Shown here piece after piece: positions 35,456 to 46,260 of a stretch of 64,000 bases of DNA; position 1 is the stretch's first letter; each line of letters opens with the position of its first letter. A model generated the notes under the pieces. That model was not told the DNA's origin, did no database searches, and saw only the letters and a program-made list of their open reading frames with translations. Both the position numbers and the translations under genes were made by a program. This stretch comes from Cyanophora paradoxa (Eukaryota; Glaucocystophyceae; Cyanophorales; Cyanophoraceae). The stretch covers positions 62,001-126,000 of the forward strand of contig QPMI01000035.1 of NCBI GenBank assembly GCA_004431415.1, read 5' to 3'.

Positions 35456-38400
35456 ATGCGCAGCCTGAGAGCTCTGCTGCTCCTCGCCTTAGCTACGCTT
35501 GGTTACGCGGTCCTGCCGCCGGGGGCAACATCGAACAACGTTAACAGCATTGCGCCTGGGCAGTAGTGCGCAGGACCCGCCTCGCCTCCGCTCCGACGCT
35601 GACAGGCTTGCTTGCTTGTTGCCCGCAGCCTGCATTGCGTGGGAAACGTGGCGAACACCGGCACGCCGGCCACGGCAACGGTCTCGCAGCCGCTCCAAGG
35701 CACCGCCGCGCTCCTCGAGTACTCGGGCGGCCTCGCCTATGACGAGGCGAGCATGCGCCCCCGCCTCGCGCGCCCGCCCGCGGCCGCTAGCTGCGGCTAA
35801 CTTCGGCGCCGATCCGGACGCGCCGCTCCGCAGTACAACCAGGCGCTCTGGTACGGCACGAGTGCGCGACCCGTCCCCCGCCCGCCGCCGCGTGTCCCGA
35901 GGGCAGCCCGGCCTGATCGCTTTGCTTGCTGCTGCCCCGTAGACTGGTACCTGTACAAGGTGCGACCGCCGCCGCCGCCGCCGCCTCCGCCGCCGCCGCC
36001 GATCAGAGTACCCCCGCGCAGATCGACCCGGCTACGTGCACCCTGGAGAAGAAGCTGGGGGGCGCGGGCGTCGGCAACATCGACGGGAACGCGACCAACG
36101 CGCGATTCGAGTGCGCCCCGCGGCCCGTCGTAGGCTCGAGCGGCCCCCCGCTCACCCCCCCCCCCCCCAAACGGCAGCTGGATCACTTCGTTCGCGGGTG
36201 GGCCGTTACCCCCCCCCGCCCTCTTCCCTCCCGCTCACGTGCACCCCGCCCCGCCCGCAGCCCTGCCGAACAGGAAGGTCATCGTCACCGACGTGCGCCC
36301 TACCCCCCTTCCTCTTCCCCCCCCAATCCTCTGACGTACCCCCTTTCCGCAGTACAACTGCCGACGTGCGCCACCGGGCGAACGCTCACCCGCCGCCCGC
36401 TCACTCGCCCGCCCCCCCTACCTTTCCCCCCCCCCCCCCCCAGTACGGCTTTACGACCCCGCGTCGAACACCGTCGCGCCTCTGTGGGGCCCGAGCGGCA
36501 ACCTGGGGGCCCTCACCATCGACTCGTGCAACACGTTCCTCGTCGCCGGCGCCAACACCGCGCGCCCCGCCCCCCCGCCCCCCCGCACCCCCGCCCCTCT
36601 GTACCCCTTATAATTACATCCCCCCGCAGGTCGGCTCGGCACCCGCCCTGACCTCGGGCCGCTTCCTCTTCGGGCGGGCTATGTACATAGCCTACGACTG
36701 GCGGGAGAACCGCGTCTTCCTGGCGGGGGTGAGCGCCACGGGCTACTCTGAGATATGGAGCCTCGACACCGCCGGTGCGCGCGGCCGCCCCGCCGTCCTT
36801 TCTAAGGAGCCGGAGATAGAGAGCCCCCGGAGATAGAGAGCCGAAGATAGGAGAGAGTGCGTGCGGATGCCGCGAACTTGAGAGGAACGAGAGCGAACTG
36901 AGACCTCCTGAAGAGCCGAAGATAGAGATCCCGGCGCCGCCGGTGCGGCCGCCCCGCCGAAGTTGAAGCGCGGCCCCTCTGCCCTCCCTCGCCCTCCGAG
37001 CTGGCTACAGGTTCTGCGCATCAGAAAGCTGTAGACTAGCCAGCTATGGTGAACCAGCGTAGTGCTCAGCGCCCCCTCCGCCTTCCCTCCGCCCCCTCGC
37101 TCCGTCCAACACGGGGCGCAGGTGGCGACCCCGTGGTCGTCAGCACCTACAACGTGGCGGGCGACAACCAGGGTTCTCATTACATTAAACTGTTAGAGGG
37201 CCCTAAATAAATTACAAAAAGCTCCTCGAGGGCCCTACCTACATTACACAAGCTGCTAGAGGGTTCTAATTTAGGTTACTGAGCCCTCAGTAGCGGAGCC
37301 CTCTTTCCCGGCCCGCCCGCCGAGCGCTCTCCAGCGCCCATCTCTCCCATCTTTGCCTTGATCCCCTTGCGCGGCGTACCCCCCCTCTTCCCCTTCCCCG
37401 CGATACCCGCATGCGCCACCGCCCTATGCAGCCAGCAGGGTAGAATCTCGATGCCGCCCTGGTTCTGACTGTGTCGTCGCGGCCGGCCGGCAGGGGGCTT
37501 TGCGCTGGATCCCCTCGAGCCTTTCCTCTACGCCGTGCGCCCGGAGGGCGGCTTCTCCACCTAAGAGGCACTAATATAAAATAGAAGACTCGATCCTTAT
37601 AGTCTCTATTATAGAGCCAAATATATATAGGGCCTTTCCTCGCGCTGGACCCCCTCGAGCCTTTCCTCTCGAGCGCCCGGAGGGCGGCTTCCTCACCCAT
37701 ATCTAAGAGAGACAAATATATAATAGAACCCTATCGAGCCTCTCCTACAAGAAGATCGCGCGTGCCCACGCGTGCGCAGGTCACGGCGGCAAACCGGAGG
37801 ATATCCAAGGCACGCTCCCATTCACCCTCCGTCCATCTCTCTATCTATCTATCCTCCTCACGTCTTCCCCCCCCCCCCTCCCCCCCTCTCAGATCTCGAC
37901 GCGGGCGCCCTACACGTCGACGCTCATCTCGGGGCCCCTGGCGGGGGTCTCCGGCTACAATATCGTCTTCCTGAGCCTGACCGCCCCGTGCGCCTTCTTC
38001 CGTTAGCTTCTACATGTTTCTAGATGTCTGTTAGGCTTTCGGTTCTTCCACGATCTTCTAGGAGGCCAGCTAGATTGCCGTCCTGGGCCTGTCCGCCCCC
38101 TGCGCCCTTCTATCTCGCACGGACCTGCCTCTGTATTTAGTGGAACTGGATCTAGTTCGCGCCGCCTCGCCACTCAGACCCACCCGGACCCGCCCCCTGC
38201 CCCGCCCTGCCCCGTTCCCCCTCCTTCCCCCCCCCTCCAACCCTCCCTCCCCCCCCCCCCCCCCCCCCCCCCCCCCGGCCGGGCGCCGGCCGACGGGGCG
38301 CCCCCGCGGCAGGCTCGTGGTGCCCTACGCGGCGATGGGCGCCTACGCCCCCATCGAGCTCGTGGACACGTGCGCCCTCTCTGATCTGATCTCAGCTGAG

Positions 38401-39148
38401 CTCAGCAGGCCTTAGCTGCCTTAGCTTAGCTCCTTTGAGCTGCGCCCGAGACTAGACTTGAGCTAATCTTCCTCTAGCTAAAGCTTCAGACTCTGAGTTT
38501 ATTCCCGACTTTCCGTAGCTGAGCTCAGCTTGGTTGGCTGCTCTAAGCGTACTTAGCCTGAAGCTTGAGCCGTCCTGGAACGCGAGCTATGAGCTAACCT
38601 GCGCCCGCCGGCGCGGCGCGGCGCGGCGCGGCACCACAGGAACGGCGCGTCGCTCGGGCTGATCAAGCCGGACGCGCCGCCCGACATCTGCCCCGGCGTC
38701 GCCACTGGATCCTGGGGCGACTGCTGGTGCGTGCGGAAGCGCGCGCGCGCGCGCCCCTCGCGCCTCGCCCCGCCGGCGCAGGCCGACGCCCCCGGCCCCC
38801 GGCCCCGCCCCCGCCCCCGCCCCCGCAGGAACAACGGCCTAGTGGCCACGACCCGGTCGGGTGCTCGGATTCTATCTGATCTAATCCGATCCGATCTGAT
38901 CTGATCTGAGCGCCCAGGGCTCATCTACTCGGTCTGGTCGCGGGCAAGCAACGGGCGCGCCCTCTACGTGTACCGCCCCGCCGTATCCAACCTTATCAAG
39001 GCGCGCTCACGTATCCCCGGCCCCTTGCGCCCGGGCCATCGTACCCCCTCTGACCCGGGCCTCTTGGCCCCTCCCCTCGCTCGGGCAGGTATCCGGCGGG
39101 TCGAACATCGTTATGGACGGCGGCAGCATCACAATGACCGCAAACTGA
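35456..39148 (+). CDS. Secreted multi-exon protein, family not recognised
   Basis: The first exon begins MRSLRALLLLALATLGYAVL, a clear signal peptide, and ends at a GTAGTG donor near 35563. Exon 2 starts after CCCGCAG near 35627 (VGNVANTGTPATATVSQPLQ, LLEYSGGLAYDEAS). Later exons include TCTLEKKLGGAGVGNIDGNA (36040), LYDPASNTVAPLWGPSGNLG and LTIDSCNTFLVAGANT (36445-36560), FGRAMYIAYDWRENRVFLAG (36670), GDPVVVSTYNVAGDNQG (37125), DPLEPFLYAVRPEGGF (37510), SGPLAGVSGYNIVFLSLTAP (37940), RLVVPYAAMGAYAPIELVD (38310), SLGLIKPDAPPDICPGVATG (38650), NNGLVATTRSG and LIYSVWSRASNGRALYVY (38920), ending SGGSNIVMDGGSITMTAN-stop. Repeated beta-strand-like segments suggest a propeller-type ectodomain (inference). 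Several introns contain echoes of the preceding exon end. Confidence 0.55.
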
Positions 39149-39640
39149 CCGCAGTACAGTAGAGGAGAGCTTTCTTTCAGGTATAGCTTGCAAAGCAGAC
39201 AGTTCTTTGAAGTTAAGGGGTACTCACTAAGCTATTTCATCGATGAAGCCTGAAGGGTTGATGGCTATGCTAGTTTTTTAGTAAGATGTTCGCATATTAG
39301 CCCCAGATCAAGGAATAGTATAGGGACTGTCTCTAGTTGAACGTGTACTAAGGGGTACTATAGCTACATGCTCATGATCAGTGTTTTCCTGAATGACTTG
39401 CGCCGCGGCGTTGTTCGTGCCCATATCTCGATCCTCTAGACCTGCAGCTGCAGCTCATTATCAGCGGCTGCATTTGTCACAGTGTCCTTGCCAAGTTGAC
39501 CATGTGCGTTGCAATTGTAAATTCGTTGACCGTGAACCTCGGCGTGCAGCCTGGCACATTCAAAAGCCTTGGGCGATTTTCTCACTGCACGTATGCCGCG
39601 CCCTTATTATAACCGCGGATCGCTATTTATCGCTGGCTAG
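39149..39640. other. Intergenic between convergent genes, AT-rich
   Basis: Holds GGGGTACT repeated at 39218 and 39352 and otherwise unremarkable AT-rich sequence. No gene or RNA seen. Confidence 0.5.
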
Positions 39641-41120
39641 CTAGCTGAGGCCGGGGCGGAGGATGAGGTGGAGGTCGTAGACGGGCCCGTCGCGCTGCCG
39701 CCGCGCCCGCGCCGACTTGGGCCCCGACCCCGAGACCGAGCCCGGGCCCGGGGCGCTCCGCGGGCGCCCGTCGGGCCCCTCGGGCCCGTGCGAGCGGCGG
39801 TGCGCCGAGGCCGCCAGCATCGACGCCTCGTCCTGCGACGTACCCAGGAACTTGAACAGCTGCGCCGAAAGTCAGGGCGGGGTACAGGGGGAGGGGGGAG
39901 GGACCGCGCCTCCTGCTCCGGTATGCTCGTGTTGAGTCGGGGACCTGCGGGGCGGGGGGTACCGATCGGTCTCGGCGGCGCCGCGGCCGGGGCGGCGGGG
40001 GGGCGAAGCCCGGCCAGGGTACCGCACCGCTCATGGCGAGGATCGCCTGCGACGAAGACGAGGATGGGGAAGGAAGGACAGGTCAGGCAAAGAGGGGGGG
40101 GGGAGAAGCCCGGCCGGGGTACCTCGACGACGCCGGCGAGACCCGCGGCGCTGCTCCCGTGCTTCGCCTGCGGCGGATGGCGCGTCGGGGATCCAGAGGG
40201 CGGGGCGGGGCGGGGCGGGGCGGGGCGGGGCGAGCCGCGCGATCCAAGACCCTATCCTAGTAGATGCGCGGGCTCAATCCTAGGCCGGCGATCGACCGCC
40301 GGGGCGCGGCGGTCTAGTATGTCCTAGGTCCGTGGGAGCGCAGGGCGCGTGCCCCTCTCTCATCTATCTCCCTATGCTGCCCCGGCCTCGCGCAAAGACG
40401 CCCCCGCCGGGCCGGCGGCGCCCCGACCCACTGTTATCCGCCCACCCGCGCCTCTACCCCCCCCCCCCCCCCCCCCCGCGGACCTCGGCGATCATGCGGA
40501 GGGCGACGCAGAACTCCTCGAAGCTGATCCGCTTCGCCGTCCGCCGCTTCGCCCCTGCGCCCCCGGCGGAGCGTGGGTGGGTGGGTGCGGGGGCGGCTCG
40601 GGAAGCGGGCCGGGGCGGGGCGGGCGGGGCGGGGCGTCCCAGGAGCCAGCGCCCCAAAGCAGGGGCGCGGGGGGCTCGATCTTATCGGAGCTTATTAACG
40701 ATCTACTATAATCTAGGGAAGGGGCGGGCGCACGCTGGAAGACCATGTCGACGTCGGCCTGGGAGAAGCGGCGGTCCACCAGCCCCGCGTCCTTGCACAT
40801 CTTGCTGAACTGCGGGGGGGGTTCGGCAGGAGGCGAGGAGCGGCGGCGGGCGGGGGTGCGGGAAGGGCGGCGGGAGGGGCGGCAGGAGGGGCGACGGATA
40901 GATTCTGAACCTATGACTCCGAGGAGGAGGATGCGGGCGGGGAGAAGCTGTCCAGCTATCCGGGAGAAAGCGGAGCGGGTGGGCGAGGGGAAGGGGGGGT
41001 ACGCACCATGAAGTCGCCGAGGGTGTCGGAGGGGAGGGAGGAGCCGCGGCCGAAGGCGCAGTACTCGAGGAAGACGCGCCGCACCGCCGCCACCTTCGCG
41101 TCCGCCCGCACTGCGCGGCG
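39641..41120 (-). CDS. TPPP: TPPP/p25-alpha domain protein
   Basis: Three exons give a p25-alpha domain, found in tubulin polymerisation-promoting proteins and in flagellar/apical microtubule proteins. Near 41100-41011: RRVFLEYCAFGRGSSLPSDT and LGDFM. Near 40810-40743: KMCKDAGLVDRRFSQADVDM and VFQ. Near 40555-40485: RTAKRISFEEFCVALRMIAE. This follows the family pattern K.CKD.G..D....DVD..F then I.FEEF..AL..IA. A C-terminal exon (39860-39641) encodes FKFLGTSQDEASMLAASAH and ends YDLHLILRPGLS-stop. The first exon begins after an AG acceptor at 41120, so more 5' exons exist, perhaps those at 41.4-42.2 kb. GTGCGTACCCCCC donors are seen on this strand. Confidence 0.75.
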
Positions 41121-41413
41121 CTGAGGCGGGGCGGGGCGGGGCAGAGGCGGGAGCCGAGGATCTGATCTAGATGGCCCAGTGGTTAAGTTTGATCTAGCTA
41201 AGGCGAATCTTAGGCGATACGGCGGGGCGGGGCGGGGCAGAGCTGGGCAGAGATGGGCGGCGCTGCGAGCCGAGGATTCGATCTAGATAGTTTAATTTTG
41301 GTCTAGCTTCTGTGCTTGGATTGGGCGGGGCCCAGGCTGGGCTCAGGTCACGGCGCGGGGCGGGGCCTAGGCTAGGCTCAGGTCACAGATCTTGGAATAG
41401 CTTGCCCGCCAGC

Positions 41414-42241
41414 TTAAACTTGGGCTCTCAGGGGGGCGCGCACTGCGGGAGTCGGCGCCGGGGCTGCCGTGCAGGCGGCTCGCCTCGCTCGACTCGCCCG
41501 CCTCGGGTTCCGCCGCCGCCGCCGCCGCTGCTGCTGCCGGCGCGAGCGCCCGCGGCGTCCGCACGGCCGGCGCCCGCGGCGAGAGCGCGGCCGCCTGGGC
41601 GGCGCCGGCGCCGGCGCCTCTCGCTCCTCCCGCACCACGGCCAGGGGATCCCGCCACGGCTTCGGCAGCGCTGCGCCGCGCGCGCGTGAGAAGCGCCGCG
41701 CCGCGGCGGGCTCAGCGGGGCCCCGCCGCGTCCGCACCGCTGACGCCGCAGAGGAAGCGGAGGAAGGGCTGCGACGTGAGCTGATCCACGATCGTCTCCA
41801 GGTGCTCCTCCTGCTCGCCCTGCTCCCGGCACACTAGCTTGAGGAGATCCGCGCCCGTGAGGACCTGCGCGGCCGCCGTCGGCCGGCCGCGGCCGGCCGC
41901 GGGGGGCAGCCGAGCTTCGGGGAGCACCGGCTGCCGCGTGCCCTCCACCTCCACGAGCCGCGGCTCTCTTCGCAGCTGGCTCAACCAAGAAGAAAGACTT
42001 CGCTCCGCGTAAACAAGCTTGTGCACATCCGACGCGAGGAAGAGCGGGCCGTCGGGCGTGTCTATGAACTGCGCTCCCGTCAAGCGCAGGGAGGGCGGGC
42101 ACCTAGCGCGGCATAGCTCTGCACAAACTGAGCATGAGGCGCACGCTGACTGGGGATCTGTGAGAGTTGCGCAGTCCGGGCACGTAGAGCTGGCGTGGCT
42201 CGAACTGCTGGCTCAACGAGCTTGCATCCATGTATAGCTTT
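41414..42241 (-). CDS. Upstream exons, probably of the TPPP gene
   Basis: A possible start at 42241 (MDASSLSQQFEPRQLYVPGL) is followed by a small intron beginning GTGCCCGCC. Then comes a long open stretch: FIDTPDGPLFLASDVHKLVY, ERSLSSWLSQLRREPRLVEV, VLTGADLLKLVCREQGEQEE and ETIVDQLTSQPFLRFLCGV. A further segment near 41660-41600 reads PKPWRDPLAVVREER before an arginine/proline-rich tail. The frame at the first junction is not solved. It may be a separate gene; no family recognised. Confidence 0.4.
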
Positions 42242-42512
42242 CTGGCGCGCCGGTGACCGGCGCTGGACCGGCGGCTGTGAAGCTAACGGCGCACTGTCAC
42301 CGCGTGTACCCACCGCTAATTGTTTCCCCCCGACCCCCCGCGTTTTCTGCTGCCTTCGAATTCCGCCCCGGGCGCCCCTTTCGGTGCTTGCGATCGACCG
42401 GAAGGCATCTCGTGCAACGTGACACGCGGTGCGGGACGCCGGGAGAAGCGTGCGGCGGCGGAATCCTCCACTAACAACTCGCAGTTCCGGATCGGCTCCG
42501 ACAGCTTCAGCG

Positions 42513-43967
42513 ATGAGCAACGGTCTTGGACACGGCCCAATGTTCCGCGCCGACGTGCCCGGGCAGCTTCCCGCCGGCGCCGTCGTCGAGGAGCCGGGCT
42601 TTGCGGCCGGGGACGAGCCCGCAGAGCCGGCGGCCAGCCCCGGTGCGCATCTGCCGTGTTTCCACCGCCTCTCACTTCTCCGGCCCGCGCCTGATCCCGC
42701 CCGCCCGCGCGAAGGTCCGTTCGACCGGCTGTGGAACGCTGTGAGCAGCCCGAGCTTTGGGCGCGACGCGGGGCTCGTCCTGGCCGGCGCGGCCGCCGGT
42801 AGCCTCACGCTCGGCGCCTTCATGCTCATCCACTCGTTCTTCGGCGGCGGCAAGCGGAAGAAGCGGTCGCCGGACGAGATCATGTCCGAGATCCGGCGGC
42901 TCTCGTACGAGGTCTCCGACTCGATTGCGGTGCGCGCCGGCTACGTTCTTCTTTCGCGGTCGCGCCTCGAGTCGCCTCGCCGACTCGGCGCGCCGGCGCG
43001 CCGGCGCGCGCGCGCGCAGCGGCAGAAGGTGCGGCACTCGAAGGAGCTAGACGTGGCCAAGGCCGAGATCCAGAAGCTCTACGACGAGGCGGGGCTCCTG
43101 CGGGCGCAGCTCGCCCGCTACGAAGACGTCATCGCCGCCTTCCGCGGCAACGAGTGCGCCCTGCCGGCCCCGTCCGCGCCCCCGCGCGCCCCCGCGCGCG
43201 CTCTGACCGCGCCGCGCCGCAGCGCGCACCTTCGGGCGCTCTCCGCGTCGGCGCTGGAGGAACTCTTCAAGAAGCTGCAGCAGGCGGCGCAGCGCGTCAA
43301 CGCCGTCAACGCGCAGCAGCGCGACGCCTCCATCGCCTCCCTCGCGCCCGTCTCCGCCCCGCCCGCCGGCGCCGCCCCCGCGCAATCGCCGGCCGCCACC
43401 CCGCGGACCTCGGCCCCGCCCGCGGCTCCGGCCGCACCCGCGGCGGCGCCCCGCACCTCGGGGGCCGCTCCCGCCCTTCCCCGCAACTCCTCCGGCATCG
43501 ACGCGTGGGACTGCCAGGCGCGCCGGCGCCGTCGTACCCCCTCGGACGTGCTCCCCCGCCGGCCTGAACCCCCCCCTCCCGCCTCGCAGGGCTGCGGGCA
43601 GGGCCGCTCGAAGGTGAGGCCGCTTTACCCCTACCCCCGCCCTCTTCCGCGCCCCCCCCCCCCCCCCTCCCCCTTTCCTCCTGCCCCCTCCTCCCCCCCA
43701 CCCACCCCCTTTCTGACGCGGCGGCCGCGCGCGCGCAGGTGCACAGGCGCGAGCTAAGGCCGTGCGGGCACCACGCCTGCTCCTTCTGCAGCGAGAAGGT
43801 GCCCCTCCACTCTCATCAGAGAGCGAGCTCCAGCACAGAGTCCGCCGACGCCGGCGCCGCCGCAGGTCCTCAAGTCTGGCGTGTGCCACGTGTGCCGGGG
43901 GCCGGTGGAGGACTGCCAGCCCGTCTTCTCCTCCCTCGACATCCTGAATGGGCCCTCCTCGGGCTAG
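42513..43967 (+). CDS. Membrane-anchored coiled-coil RING-finger protein
   Basis: ATG at 42513 (MSNGLGHGPMFRADVPGQLP). A single transmembrane helix follows (AGLVLAGAAAGSLTLGAFML) with a basic GGGKRKKR after it. Next is a charged helical region (SPDEIMSEIRRLSYEVSDSI, KELDVAKAEIQKLYDEAGLL, ALEELFKKLQQAAQRVNAVN), then an Ala/Pro-rich linker. The C-terminal RING is split over exons: DCQA near 43510, LRPCGHHACSFCSEKV near 43755, CHVCRGPVEDCQPVFSSLD near 43885, and NGPSSG-stop. The Cys/His spacing fits a C3HC4 RING, so an E3 ubiquitin ligase of an internal membrane is likely, by family knowledge. Introns near 43600-43735 are C-rich with CGCAG acceptors. Confidence 0.65.
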
Positions 43968-44579
43968 ATTGCGGGCTGCCGGGGGCCCGAGGTCGATGTG
44001 AAGTACGTGTGGTGTTGCGTTGCTCCGCATGTAAGCTCGCCTGTTTTTACTCGAGGCCGAAGAAAGAGGGGGGGGGGGATTATCGTTTTAATTATCTCCT
44101 CTCAGCTAGAGTTTAGCTCCTCAAACATTTCGAATTCCGCTTGCAAGCCTCCGCTCGATGTTATTGCATTGCTCCGCATGTACATGTAATTATATAAGCT
44201 CGCCTGTTTTTGCTCGAGGCTGAACTTTCGGAAGTAAGAGGGGGGGCGGGAGTGTGGGCATCGAGGGGGGGTTGGCCGAAGGGTACGTATACGGAGACGT
44301 CCCTGTTATTAGAGTATAATTAAAAAAGTATCGCGTTTTAATTATCTCCTCTCAGAGTCTAGCTCCTCAAACATTTCCGCTAGCTGCAGCCCATTTCGCT
44401 GCAGCCCTCCGCTGCGCCGGCCGCTGGGGCGATATATCGATGCCAGCGCCTGAAGTCGACCTGGCGGCATCGCCAGTAGACGCGTCGCCGGCGCGCGGCA
44501 ATGCACTGGGCGCGTCTCCAAATTTTCCCGCCAGCGGCGGCGCGGTTCGGGCCCGAGCTCACGGAAGGCTCTGGCGTCA
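43968..44579. other. Intergenic with tandem duplication
   Basis: A unit starting AAGCTCGCCTGTTTTT and containing TTTTAATTATCTCCTCTCAG and CTAGCTCCTCAAACATTTC occurs twice (44032-44135 and 44198-44385). No gene supported, although an Ala-rich frame from an ATG at 44440 could be the start of the next gene. Confidence 0.5.
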
Positions 44580-46257
44580 ATGCAATGCGCAGAAAAGGCG
44601 CACAGGGACTTCGAGAAGAACTGCTTTTGGCTGCGGGATCGGCTTGCAATCGCGACTGTCGTCTTCCTCGGCTTCGTGCATGTCCGTGGCGTTTACGACG
44701 TGCTTCTTGCGCTTCTAGACTTTCCTTACATCGCCCAGATTGCTCTCCCGGGGACGGTCGCAGCCGGTGAGCGACGCGGCCCTTTGGATAGAATTATGCG
44801 GCTGCGCGCCTCATTGGTAACTTGCAACGAAAACGTTAACGACCTGTGCTTTTCCTCAGCGGTTTGCTTGGGCCTCGCAACCGTCTGCGTTTTCGTCCTC
44901 GCGTACTTGAGGATCAGCTTCTCTGCGTATGCAGCGCATGCCGGTGCATTGGATTCGAATTCGCGGCTAATGCAGACAATATTAATCGCGATCGAATTCG
45001 AATATTGATCCGAGGCCATGGCCGCACGCATGCGCATGCGCTCGCAATCGATCGCAGCCAAACTGCCACATGCAATCGTGGCGCTTGAGAACTCTCTTCG
45101 CGTGGCCAACGTCGAAGCCGAGCTTTTCATCATTCGGAAGTGCTATGGTGCGCGCTCATGATCATGATCATGATCAGCGCAGCGCGCAGCCCCCGCGCCG
45201 AATTAAATAGATCAAGTTCGAATTCGGATCAATCCACGCACAGACTGCTAATTTATAATCCGCGCACAGAATGCTACATCATGCGAGCGCAGACGGCCTA
45301 CTATCGGATCAGTGCGCGCTCAGCGCAACGCGCAGTCCTCAGGGCCTTATGATTAACGGTAACATTAAGACGGAGGATTCGCATCAGAGCACCTAATTAG
45401 AGTTAACTCCTATATATATCGCCAACGTAACACGTGCACCCGGCCCGTATTTAAGATGATATGATACATTCCGCTCTGATCCATCCACGCGAAGAATATT
45501 ACGTCCTTTGCACGCGCTCATTCTACGTATACAACCGCATCAGTACGTATACGCGCTTAAATTAGAGTGCAGACGTCGACTTGAATTTAATTCCGTTAGT
45601 GATTGAATCGATCCATGTGCACGCGCGCACCCGCCGCAGAACAAGACATATTCGCTTTCGTTGCCATGCTTGTGCTCCAGATTGCGTTCATGCTCCCGTT
45701 CAAGACCGGCTTCGAATTCCGCATCATTCCTGTGATCCCATTCATATTCGATATCGATATCCGAGAAATTATAAACCGCTTATCTCCGGACAGATTCGGG
45801 CCATCAACGCAGGCGCGGTTATGTTGGGGACTGTCTACATCTACTTTTGCCAGGAGCAGCATGCTGCGCAGGTCCGGATCCCGCACATGGCTCCGGATCC
45901 GGTCGATCGCGAAGCCTCGAACTCCGAAACTTAAACTGAAATATTAATGCAGTTCTTCGAATTTCTGGAATGGGGCTTCACGAACGCGCAGCTACCGCCA
46001 GGCAAGTCAGCCACTGGCCTGGTAAGTTATTCTTTATGCACGTGTATGCGTATTTAAATCAAATTTCACGTTTCTATATATATTAGCGCCTATTATACGT
46101 ACTTGATTTAGGAGCTGCGTATGCCGCAGTGCGCGTCGCGCTAAATGCGTTATCCTTGGTAATTATAATATATAAATTTAGGGGCTGCGCGTTGCGTATT
46201 CATTCTAATTATATATAGATATTATATTATTAATCACGATCTGACGTCAACCTGGAC
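44580..46257 (+). CDS. Multi-pass membrane protein, family not recognised
   Basis: Small exons joined across AT-rich introns. Exon 1 (ATG 44580: MQCAEKAHRDFEKNCFWLRD, then LAIATVVFLGFVHVRGVYDV) contains a membrane segment. Exon near 44860 is a second helix (VCLGLATVCVFVLAYLRISF). Exon near 45050 is soluble (AAKLPHAIVALENSLRVANV, ELFIIRKCY). Exon near 45640 is a third helix (DIFAFVAMLVLQIAFMLPFK); exon near 45798 a fourth (INAGAVMLGTVYIYFCQEQ). Exon near 45950-46020 reads FFEFLEWGFTNAQLPPGKSA with a GTAAGT donor. The next acceptor (GGACCAG at 46260) leads straight into the charged exon of the following entry, so both entries may be one gene. Confidence 0.5.
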
Positions 46258-46260
46258 CAG

